Below are positions 1 through 8,446 of a DNA stretch of 33,752 nucleotides, in pieces. Origin of the DNA: an uncultured Pirellulaceae bacterium (lineage in GTDB: Bacteria; Planctomycetota; Planctomycetia; Pirellulales; Pirellulaceae); the NCBI GenBank assembly GCA_937942355.1, contig CALDEW010000258.1, positions 1-33,752 of the forward strand, read 5' to 3'. A program made the position numbers and the translations under genes. Within the stretch, counting starts at the first letter, position 1. Every line of letters starts with the position of its first letter. Under the pieces are notes generated by a model. It saw nothing but the letters and a program-made list of their open reading frames with translations. It searched no databases and had not been told where the DNA came from.

Positions 1-30
1 CTGTGATCTCTGTGCCCTCTGTGGTTTTAA
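1..30. repeat. 9-bp periodic CTGTGATCT-CTGTGCCCT-CTGTGG repeat tail at window edge
   Basis: CTGTGnnCT unit repeated with 9-bp period in the first 24 bases; continues off the window. Confidence 0.4.
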
Positions 31-248
31 CTTCTCTCCGGCCCACATCCATTATTGGGTTCCTCACAGGCTGGCGGCTTGCACTGTGGTCAGATCGACC
101 ACGCACAATGGTTTTTTCGCCCAAAACCAGCACGATTGGCATTGAACCAGCGGGCAGACGCAGATAAATTTCTGTTTTATTATGCGAGCCGACGCTACTA
201 ATAGCTTGCTCGCAAAACTTTCCCCGCGACCTCAACGGACAATAATCA

Positions 249-2750
249 ATGGCTTCGCCTTTAAACTGGTTTCGCAGAAACGCAATTTGGATCATGGTTC
301 CCGTCGGAATCTTCTGTATGGCGTTCTTTGGACTTGGTGCCGTCTTCGACACGCTAACATCTACGGCGCGTACCGGCACACGCGACAACCCAACGGTAGC
401 CACCTACAACGGAGGAGAGTTCACGCGTGATCAAATCACCGATATGACGCGCGCACATTATCGCACGCGGAATTTTCTTAACGAGCTCCGCAACCTAGGG
501 GTCGAAAAACGCGGCGATCAGTTCGTAGATCTCGTACGCCCGATCACTCCCATTCGCGACGGCCAGCAAGAGGTGATCGACGAAGATATCATCAGTCGAG
601 CCTTGATCGCGAAAAAGGCCGAAGCGGAAGGACTGACGGTCAGCGATAACATGATCGATCAGTACTTGTTCGGGACTTACGGCGTCATCGATGACGACGG
701 GCTGAGTAATCGAGATTTAGAATTGCTCAACCGGAGGGTTAACAACGGCCAGATTTCGATGGCGGCGATTCGACGCCAACTAAAGACAGAACTCTTGAGT
801 CAGCAAATGACGATGCTGTCGTTCGCCGGTATCCCGCGCGTTCCAAGCCCTTTGGAGTCTGTGCAGCATTATGCCAAGGTCAAACGAAAGGTCGATTGCG
901 AAGTATTCCCCGTCTCCATCAGCGAATACGTCGATGACAGCGCGATGCCGTCGCAGTCGGAGATTCGCGATCTTTATGAAAAGGGTAAATTCGAATTCAA
1001 AGATCCCGCTGGCAAACGCCCCGGTTTTAAACTCGCTCGCCGAATGAAGCTGCAATACTTCGTAGGCGATTACCAAGACTTCCTCGACAAAGCGTCTCAG
1101 GGACTATCCGACGAAGAAGTCCAGAAAAAGTACGATGAACTTGTGGCTCAAGAATCGGATTTGGTGATGGAGATTGTCATCGACGAGAACGAAGACGACA
1201 TGCCGGCAATCAATCTCGAAGGCGACGACGAAGCCGAAGGCGACAAAACCGATGACGGTGAAGAGGATGCCGCGCCAAAACCGGCTGACCCCGCTTCTGA
1301 CGACCAGAGCTATAAGATTGAATCCTCTGATTCAAAGTTTGTCTTGGTTTCGATGCCAGCTCAAGAAGAGACATCTGGCGTGGAAGTACCAACTGCAGAC
1401 GGTTCGGTTCCCGAGGTTATTGCTGGCGATGGTCCCGTTGCTGATGCGGTCGAAGTCGTCGGTGAAAAAGTCGAAGGTGCCGTAGAAGCGACTGAAGGTG
1501 CCGTAGAAGCGACTGAAGGTGCTGTCGAAAAAGCGGAAACAGCCGTTCAAGACGCTGCGTCAACGGAGGCTCCCGCGACTACAGAAGCTCCGATTGAAAT
1601 GAAGACCGAACTGACCGAAGAGTCAGCACCGGGAACAAACATCGAGTCCCAAGCAGACGCTGTGGTCGTTGAGAGCAAGAGTGACACCGTAGGTGACGGT
1701 GCTCCTGCTGCGTCCGCCGATACAACCGAACCAGATGTGGGTGGAATTGGCGACATGAAGGACGTCGACATTGGTCCTCTGTTAACCGACGAGGACGATG
1801 TCGTAAAACGCGCTAAACCGCTGGACGAAGTGGCTGACTTAATTCGCCGCCAACTGAAAGGCCCAGAAGCGGAAACCGCTTTGAAAACGGCGCTAGCGAC
1901 CGCAGAGAATGAACTTGAGAACTATTTCAATCTGCGACTTCAATGGGAAGTCAACGGTAAAGAAAAGAACAGACCCGCTCCTGAGCTTCCCAACCTCCAA
2001 GCGATTGCGGACAAGTACGGTTTGCGTCTCGCGGAAACCGAATTGGTTGACAAGGAAGAGATGATGAAAACGGAGCTGGGAAAAATCTATGAGGTTTTCA
2101 ATGTGCAGAACCGCCCGGTTCCAGTGCCTTTGCCAGACGTGATTTTCAATAAGTTCAACAGCTTGAGCGAGTACGATTCGACGTCAACGGACAATCGTTT
2201 CACAGGGAAGTCCTACGTTTACTGGCCAACTGAGTTGGCTGATTCAAAGGTTGCAACACTCGAAGAGTGTAAAGATGACATCATAAAATTCTGGCGACAA
2301 CAGAAAGCCGTGGAAACCGCCACCAAAGCCGCTGAAGCAATTGCTGCGAAGGTCAGCAAGGACAAAAAGCTGAGTTCGATTGATCCTGCGAAGACAATCC
2401 AAACCGGCGAGTTCACCTGGTTTCAACCACGTGGTCGACGAGCTGTGCTGTCAAGTCCGATCGGCGTTGATGCTCCTTCGGAAGCGTTTATGGAAACAGC
2501 ATTTTCACTTAGCCAAGGCGAAGCCGGTGTGGCTGTTGATGGTTCTGGCGAAACAATTTTTGTCATCCAATCACAAACTCCCAAAACCCCAGTAACGGAA
2601 ATTGGAGACGACTTTCTTAAGAATCAATTGTTCAAATTCCAACGATTGCCACCCGATGTGGGGCTGGTAAACGCTCACTATTTTCAAAAGAAGTCCGAGG
2701 CTTGGAACAGCGAATTCAGAAACTCCATGGGTGTTGCATTTGAGAAGTAG
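249..2750 (+). CDS. Membrane-anchored SurA/PpiD-like (peptidyl-prolyl isomerase-like) protein with long acidic Ala/Glu-rich insert
   Basis: 833-aa ORF with ATG; N-terminal TM (IWIMVPVGIFCMAFFGLGAVF) then VATYNGGEFTRDQI / ALIAKKAEAEGLTVSD like SurA_N; C-terminal FSLSQGEAGVAVDGSGETIFVIQ resembles parvulin-end motif. Confidence 0.7.
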   Translation: MASPLNWFRRNAIWIMVPVGIFCMAFFGLGAVFDTLTSTARTGTRDNPTVATYNGGEFTRDQITDMTRAHYRTRNFLNELRNLGVEKRGDQFVDLVRPITPIRDGQQEVIDEDIISRALIAKKAEAEGLTVSDNMIDQYLFGTYGVIDDDGLSNRDLELLNRRVNNGQISMAAIRRQLKTELLSQQMTMLSFAGIPRVPSPLESVQHYAKVKRKVDCEVFPVSISEYVDDSAMPSQSEIRDLYEKGKFEFKDPAGKRPGFKLARRMKLQYFVGDYQDFLDKASQGLSDEEVQKKYDELVAQESDLVMEIVIDENEDDMPAINLEGDDEAEGDKTDDGEEDAAPKPADPASDDQSYKIESSDSKFVLVSMPAQEETSGVEVPTADGSVPEVIAGDGPVADAVEVVGEKVEGAVEATEGAVEATEGAVEKAETAVQDAASTEAPATTEAPIEMKTELTEESAPGTNIESQADAVVVESKSDTVGDGAPAASADTTEPDVGGIGDMKDVDIGPLLTDEDDVVKRAKPLDEVADLIRRQLKGPEAETALKTALATAENELENYFNLRLQWEVNGKEKNRPAPELPNLQAIADKYGLRLAETELVDKEEMMKTELGKIYEVFNVQNRPVPVPLPDVIFNKFNSLSEYDSTSTDNRFTGKSYVYWPTELADSKVATLEECKDDIIKFWRQQKAVETATKAAEAIAAKVSKDKKLSSIDPAKTIQTGEFTWFQPRGRRAVLSSPIGVDAPSEAFMETAFSLSQGEAGVAVDGSGETIFVIQSQTPKTPVTEIGDDFLKNQLFKFQRLPPDVGLVNAHYFQKKSEAWNSEFRNSMGVAFEK
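1473..1514 (+). repeat. 21-bp tandem repeat inside CDS (GAAGGTGCCGTAGAAGCGACT x2 plus degenerate third unit)
   Basis: Two identical 21-bp units at 1473-1493 and 1494-1514; encodes EGAVEAT repeats. Confidence 0.9.
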
Positions 2751-2776
2751 CTGAATTGCCCTAGGTAAATTCAAAT

Positions 2777-2810
2777 CCCGCGCATGCAATGGGCTAGCGC
2801 GGGTTTTTTT
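2777..2810 (+). terminator. Rho-independent terminator
   Basis: CCCGCGC (2777-2783) / GCGCGGG (2797-2803) followed by TTTTTTT; 27 bp after the stop at 2750. Confidence 0.9.
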
Positions 2811-2848
2811 GTCTCATCGTCCTTAGTGTCGGAAACCCGTTTTTACTG

Positions 2849-3466
2849 ATGCCAGATTACAAAGAAATCTACAACGATGTCGTGAACACAAACTCACGAT
2901 ATACGGTCGCTCAGAATTCGCCCGGGTTCCGAGTTGTCCTACAATCCGAGCCGATTTTAATCCACCTCTCGGGGCGCAGTTTGGACGTGGGCTGTGGAGT
3001 CGGATTTGCGTTTGAGTATCTCTCCAATCCCCAATTTCGGTTTGATACTTACGGTGTCGATATCAGCAACGAAGCGATCGCGATCGCGAAACGCCGTTTG
3101 CGCTCCGAACCCAGGATGCAAAATCTTGATGATCGGCTCAAGGTGCTCGATTCGCAAACCTTGCCCTTTGAAGACGAATTCTTTTCGCTGGTGACCTGTT
3201 TTGATGTTCTCGAGCATCTGGACGAATCGGACATTGATGCAACCCTGCAAGAGATTGATCGGACGATGCTCATTGGCGGGACGCTTCTTTGTGCGGTCTC
3301 GTGTCGTAAAGCAGGTACCGCAGATAAGTTTGGAGACAATCTTCATCGCACCGTCAAGGCAACGGATTGGTGGATCGACAGAATTCAGCCCAAACGCGCG
3401 ATATTTGATGGTCAGCGCAAACAGCTGATCATGTGGAAGAATAAGGCGAACACGAAGACAACGTAG
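2849..3466 (+). CDS. Class I SAM-dependent methyltransferase
   Basis: LDVGCGVGFAFEYL motif I, YGVDISNEAI, LVTCFDVLEHLDE. Confidence 0.85.
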   Translation: MPDYKEIYNDVVNTNSRYTVAQNSPGFRVVLQSEPILIHLSGRSLDVGCGVGFAFEYLSNPQFRFDTYGVDISNEAIAIAKRRLRSEPRMQNLDDRLKVLDSQTLPFEDEFFSLVTCFDVLEHLDESDIDATLQEIDRTMLIGGTLLCAVSCRKAGTADKFGDNLHRTVKATDWWIDRIQPKRAIFDGQRKQLIMWKNKANTKTT

Positions 3467-3481
3467 TTGTCGCGCAATTTT

Positions 3482-3624
3482 AGCGGCAGGGCGCTAACCG
3501 CTGGTTCGTTGAACAACGTTTTCCCCGATTCTTCAGGCAAAGGCACGGCAACCCGCGGCTAGCGTACCGCGGCTCAGATTAGTGAAGCCCGTTCCGCTGG
3601 ACACTACCCTGCACCTTAGCAGGG
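3482..3624. repeat. Cluster of short intergenic hairpins (REP-like)
   Basis: AGCGG/CCGCT (3482-3502), CGTTG-AA-CAACG (3507-3518), CCGCGG twice (3553-3558, 3567-3572), CCCTGC-ACCTTA-GCAGGG (3607-3624). Confidence 0.5.
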
Positions 3625-3787
3625 CGCTCAATTCTTTCGCCTAATCGTGCGGTGCCTTATCTCCCAGAAATGGCGATCAAGGAAAAACCATCGGCCCTCA
3701 TTCCGTGTAAGCACCACTTCAAAACAACTGAAAAACGGTTAAACTGTTCACTCATAATTTTCCGGAAAGTTGCACGGGTTAACGCAG

Positions 3788-6490
3788 ATGAGTTCAAGTT
3801 TTGATGCCTTTGGAAGTCGAGATACAATAACGGTCAATGGCCAAGAGATCGGGATCTATAAAATCTCGGCCTTACAGGACAAAGGTATTGGTAAAGTTGA
3901 TCATCTACCTTACTCGATCCGGTTATTGCTCGAGTCCGTCCTTCGCAATTGCGACAACAAAGTTGTCACCGAAGAAGACGTAAAAAATTTGGCGAACTAC
4001 GACGCGGCAAGTCCTGCCAAAGTCGAGATCCCGTTCAAACCAGCGCGGGTTGTCCTCCAGGACTTCACCGGCGTACCTGCGGTCGTTGATCTTGCCGCAA
4101 TGCGATCTGCGATGGCCCGTCTTGGGGGAGACCCTGAAAAGATCAACCCGCTGATTCCGGTGGATCTTGTCATCGACCACAGTGTTCAAGTTGATCAGTT
4201 CGGTTCCGATGCCGCTTTAGAGATGAACGTGGAGTTGGAGTTCAAGCGTAATCGCGAGCGTTATGAATTTCTGCGTTGGGGACAGAAGGCTTTTGATAAC
4301 TTCCGCGTCGTTCCACCCAATGTGGGGATCGTTCACCAAGTCAACTTGGAATTTTTGGCCAAAGGCGTTTTCGTCCGCAATGACGAAAAAGGCCCCGTCG
4401 CAGTTCCTGATACGCTCGTTGGAACTGACAGCCACACGACGATGATCAATGGTTTAGGCGTGCTTGGTTGGGGTGTTGGCGGTATCGAGGCCGAAGCCGC
4501 GATGCTTGGTCAGCCGATCTACATGTTGTTGCCCGAGGTGATTGGTTTTGAACTGACTGGAAAACTGGCAGCCGGGGCTACAGCGACGGATCTTGTTCTG
4601 ACCGCGACAGAGAAACTGCGCGCCGCGGGTGTCGTCGGCAAATTTGTTGAGTTTTACGGTGAAGGCGTCAACAGCATGTCGTTGGCCGATCGCGCGACGC
4701 TGGCGAACATGGCACCCGAGTACGGAGCGACAATGGGATTCTTCCCAATGGACGACGAAACGCTTGACTACATGCGACGCACCGGACGTACCGAAGATGA
4801 GGTTGCTTTGGTCGAAGCCTACACCAAAGCTCAGGGCTTGTTCCGCGCCGACGATACTCCGGTGCCAAAGTTCACTCGCACGTTGGGACTAGACATCAGC
4901 ACCGTGGAACCATCTTTGGCGGGCCCTAAGCGTCCTCAGGATCGCATCGCTTTGTCCGCAATGAAAAAGTCTTTCAACGATAGCCTGACAGCTCCCGTCG
5001 GACACAGCGGTTTTGGGTTGAGCGCGGACAAACTGGACGCTTCGGCGCGAGTGGAAAACAATGGGCAATCCACTGACATTCAACATGGCTCCGTTGTTAT
5101 TGCGGCGATCACCAGTTGCACCAACACCAGCAACCCCAGTGTGATGATCGCGGCAGGTGTTTTGGCGAAAAAGGCGGCCGAGAAAGGCCTAACGGTTCCT
5201 TCTTACGTGAAAACCAGCCTTGCACCGGGTTCACGTGTGGTCACTGACTATCTGGATAAATCTGGCCTGACCGAATCGTTGAAAACACTTGGCTTCCACA
5301 CCGTTGGCTACGGCTGCACATCCTGCATCGGCAACAGCGGCCCTCTGCCGGAGCCTGTTTCTAATGCGATTACAACCGGCGAGTTGGTCGCATCGAGTGT
5401 CCTTTCGGGCAACCGCAACTTCGAAGGGCGCGTCAATCCAATGACCAAAGCCAATTACTTGGCCAGCCCACCTTTGGTTGTGGCCTACGCGCTTGCCGGC
5501 ACGACCGATATCGACTTGGTCACCGAACCGATCGGAAAAGGAACCGATGGCGATGTCATGCTGTCGGACATCTGGCCAACTCAAGAAGAAGTTCAATCAA
5601 TTCTGGACGCAAGTGTGTTACCGGAGATGTTTCAAAATCAGTATTCCAACTGTTTTGAATCCAACGAGATGTGGAACAAGATTGAAACCGGCGAAGGCGC
5701 TCTTTACCAATGGCAGGATTCCAGCACGTACATTCAAGAGCCGCCTTTCTTAGCCGGTTTAACCAAAGAGGTGACTCCAATCGAACCGATCAAAGGTGCG
5801 CGCGTGCTGGCTTTGTTGGGTGATTCTGTTACGACCGATCACATTTCTCCCGCTGGAGCGATCGCCAAGAGCGGTCCAGCAGGCAAGTTCCTACAAGAAA
5901 GCGGTGTTGGTCCCCGCGAGTTCAATAGTTTTGGATCTCGCCGAGGAAATGATCGCGTGATGGTTCGGGGAACGTTTGCGAACATTCGTATTCGAAACCA
6001 ATTGGCTCCTGGCACCGAAGGTGGTGTGACGACTCACCTACCTACCAACGAACAGATGTCGATCTACGATGCTTCGATGAAGTACCAAAACGACGACACT
6101 CCGCTGATCGTGTTAGCGGGGACGGAGTATGGTACCGGCAGCAGCCGTGACTGGGCAGCGAAAGGAACGATGATGCTGGGCGTCAAAGCCGTGATCGCTG
6201 CATCCTACGAGCGTATCCACCGCAGTAACCTGGTGGGCATGGGTATTCTCCCGCTGGAGTTCCAAGATGGAAACACTTGGAAGTCGGTTGGTTTGACTGG
6301 CAAGGAAACTTTCTCCATCGCGTCGCTGAGTGACAGTCTCGAACCACGGTCCTCAATTGAAGTGATCGCCGTTGACGACGATGGAAAAGAGACGAAGTTC
6401 AACGCAACGGTGCGAATCGATACGCCGGTCGAGATGGATTACTATCGCAACGGGGGAATCCTCCAAACAGTTTTGCGAAACTTGCTGTAG
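3788..6490 (+). CDS. acnA: Aconitate hydratase (AcnA type)
   Basis: Full-length aconitase: [72 protein letters not shown]. Track start 3770 is TTG; ATG at 3788 ([12 protein letters not shown]) preferred. Confidence 0.96.
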   Translation: MSSSFDAFGSRDTITVNGQEIGIYKISALQDKGIGKVDHLPYSIRLLLESVLRNCDNKVVTEEDVKNLANYDAASPAKVEIPFKPARVVLQDFTGVPAVVDLAAMRSAMARLGGDPEKINPLIPVDLVIDHSVQVDQFGSDAALEMNVELEFKRNRERYEFLRWGQKAFDNFRVVPPNVGIVHQVNLEFLAKGVFVRNDEKGPVAVPDTLVGTDSHTTMINGLGVLGWGVGGIEAEAAMLGQPIYMLLPEVIGFELTGKLAAGATATDLVLTATEKLRAAGVVGKFVEFYGEGVNSMSLADRATLANMAPEYGATMGFFPMDDETLDYMRRTGRTEDEVALVEAYTKAQGLFRADDTPVPKFTRTLGLDISTVEPSLAGPKRPQDRIALSAMKKSFNDSLTAPVGHSGFGLSADKLDASARVENNGQSTDIQHGSVVIAAITSCTNTSNPSVMIAAGVLAKKAAEKGLTVPSYVKTSLAPGSRVVTDYLDKSGLTESLKTLGFHTVGYGCTSCIGNSGPLPEPVSNAITTGELVASSVLSGNRNFEGRVNPMTKANYLASPPLVVAYALAGTTDIDLVTEPIGKGTDGDVMLSDIWPTQEEVQSILDASVLPEMFQNQYSNCFESNEMWNKIETGEGALYQWQDSSTYIQEPPFLAGLTKEVTPIEPIKGARVLALLGDSVTTDHISPAGAIAKSGPAGKFLQESGVGPREFNSFGSRRGNDRVMVRGTFANIRIRNQLAPGTEGGVTTHLPTNEQMSIYDASMKYQNDDTPLIVLAGTEYGTGSSRDWAAKGTMMLGVKAVIAASYERIHRSNLVGMGILPLEFQDGNTWKSVGLTGKETFSIASLSDSLEPRSSIEVIAVDDDGKETKFNATVRIDTPVEMDYYRNGGILQTVLRNLL

Positions 6491-6592
6491 AAAGCAGTGC
6501 CGTTTACTTGCAGAGGGCTGCGAGGGGGAAACAGCGTGCAACAAGCAAGCTTAGCTCCGAGAGGCCGTGGTTATTTCCAGCCGGCTGGGCGG

Positions 6593-6760
6593 TATCGGGT
6601 GTGTCCCAGCTTAGACTCAGAGGGTAGTGGATGAGGCAACGAGTCCTGCCCCTCCTTTACCCTTCGATTTACCCTTTCACCCTTTCGTGCATCGTTTAAT
6701 GCAGCTGCAGGATTCGTGGCCTCATCCATTACCAGGATATTAAGACTTAAGGCTGCACTA
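6593..6760 (+). repeat. MITE-like/long-hairpin dispersed element, copy 1
   Basis: Arms GGTAGTGGATGAGGCAACGAGTCCTGC (from 6623) and GCAGGATTCGTGGCCTCATCCATTACC (to 6733); outer end CTGCACTA 6753-6760; same sequence as copies 2 and 3. Confidence 0.85.
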
Positions 6761-6791
6761 CCGTCAAAACGGCTACGCTGCTTAGAGTTGC

Positions 6792-8156
6792 CTATTCGTA
6801 GATGGTGAACTCACCGGTAGGCAAGTCGTTGGGCAGCAACGTAATTTCCGGCACTGCGGCAGTATGCCGATCGGCTGCTCGCCGCCCGCTCTCTTTTCGA
6901 TAGCTGCTGATCTTGTTCCGGCCGCTGTTTTTTGAGTCATACAATGCAGCGTCGGCTTTGCTGAAGATTGATTCGAAATTACTGTCAGCCTCAGACTTGC
7001 AGACACCAAAACTACAGCTGTAAATTAGATCCGAAGCCAATATTGACTGTCGAATCTCTTCTGCAAAATCACTTGCTTGTTTAGCGCTGCGATTGCTAAG
7101 TATTACCAGGAATTCGTCTCCGCCCCATCGAGCAATGATGTCCTTGTCACCTAACTTTGACCTGACGATCGTTGCCACATCAAACAGCACACGATCTCCG
7201 TAGCAATGGCCGAGATTGTCGTTAATCTCTTTGAACTTGTCTAAATCAAACAGAAGCATCGAGTATTCGAAACTACTTTTTGACGATAGATCCGCAAACT
7301 CGGCTTCCAGTCCATAACGATTAAACAAACCTGTTAACGGGTCCCGCCGAGCAAGTTCGTGGTAGGTGGCCGACTCCGTAATCAATAAGTTGTTATGCGC
7401 TTGGAGCTGCGACGCACTAACGGTTTTGTCCTGGAGTCTCTTCTTAAGTCTCAACGTGCGAACGACGAGCCCGATGAGCGTCCCGCCCATCCACAGCCAG
7501 AGCAAACTTTGATTCAGAGTTGCACTATCAACCCAATTTCCTACGCATTGAATCGACGCAATCTCAATCACACCTTCGCCGCCAGTGTTGACGTTAAACT
7601 CGAACAATGTAACGTTTTTAAAAGCAACCTCTGCGGCCTTACCTTTTGCGTTATAACTTTGTTGCCACCATGTCGGCACAAGGAAATCTTTTGGGCGCAC
7701 TGTAACGGTTTCCATTTTATCTGAAAGACTTAACAGTGTTTCATTGTATTTAAGGCTTGCGTAATCCCCTTCTATGCTGATAGTCGGTTCAAAATCTTTA
7801 ATGTAAAAGAAGACCTGTTCGCCTCCTTGCCTAGTCGTTTTGCATGTTATCTCGAAGCGGTCCACCCAAGACAAGTCTCTGGGAAAGTCTTCGCCAGGAG
7901 AAATTGAAATGAGCGAATAGATTTTCTCGAGAGATTTTCCATTGACGTCGTATGTGAACCTAAAAAGATCGTCGTCGATTTCTGCAGAAGATACGGACGT
8001 CCCTCCCCATGCTCGATCGTCGCCGCTCATAACTTTTGCAGCGTTCTGAGGAAGTAGTGAACATGAGCGCACGACGACTTTGTTCGCCAGAATTACTGCG
8101 AGCGTAACCAGCAGCAAGGTGGCGATCAGAATTTCAGTTTTGAATTTTGAAATCAT
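6792..8156 (-). CDS. Membrane GGDEF-domain diguanylate cyclase
   Basis: DPLTGLFNRYGLEAEF, FDLDKFKEINDNLGHCYGD, ARWGGDEFLVIL; two N-terminal TM segments flanking a sensor region. Confidence 0.93.
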   Translation of the reverse strand: MISKFKTEILIATLLLVTLAVILANKVVVRSCSLLPQNAAKVMSGDDRAWGGTSVSSAEIDDDLFRFTYDVNGKSLEKIYSLISISPGEDFPRDLSWVDRFEITCKTTRQGGEQVFFYIKDFEPTISIEGDYASLKYNETLLSLSDKMETVTVRPKDFLVPTWWQQSYNAKGKAAEVAFKNVTLFEFNVNTGGEGVIEIASIQCVGNWVDSATLNQSLLWLWMGGTLIGLVVRTLRLKKRLQDKTVSASQLQAHNNLLITESATYHELARRDPLTGLFNRYGLEAEFADLSSKSSFEYSMLLFDLDKFKEINDNLGHCYGDRVLFDVATIVRSKLGDKDIIARWGGDEFLVILSNRSAKQASDFAEEIRQSILASDLIYSCSFGVCKSEADSNFESIFSKADAALYDSKNSGRNKISSYRKESGRRAADRHTAAVPEITLLPNDLPTGEFTIYE

Positions 8157-8352
8157 GGAAACAAAAGAGGCGAAACACGTTCGGAGACCGACCCTTAAAG
8201 GTAGCCTTTGGGGGGCCTGATGTTTCTAACTCTAGGTCACGGTAAAGAAATGTCGTTAACGCGACAAAATTTCCGACCAAAAGACCAATCGAAATGTCGT
8301 TCCCACCGATCAAAATCGGCACAATCGTCAATAAGCGCACTTCGATGTTCTC

Positions 8353-8371
8353 CTCCTCTATGCAAGAGGAG
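8353..8371. other. Inverted repeat CTCCTCT-ATGCA-AGAGGAG downstream of fdhA
   Basis: Perfect 7-bp arms, 5-nt loop; no T-tract. Confidence 0.4.
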
Positions 8372-8446
8372 AAACTTGTTGCAGCGGTTACGTTTTTGTT
8401 TTGAGGCGAAACTCAACCAACGACTCAGCTCAGTTGGCTCAACCGG

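Noticed and set aside
182-430. 82-aa ORF overlapping the start of the SurA/PpiD-like gene
   Set aside because: Out-of-frame overlap, Arg-rich shadow translation
6577-6588. CCAGCCGGCTGG 12-bp perfect palindrome
   Set aside because: No context or repeats to support function; expected occasionally by chance
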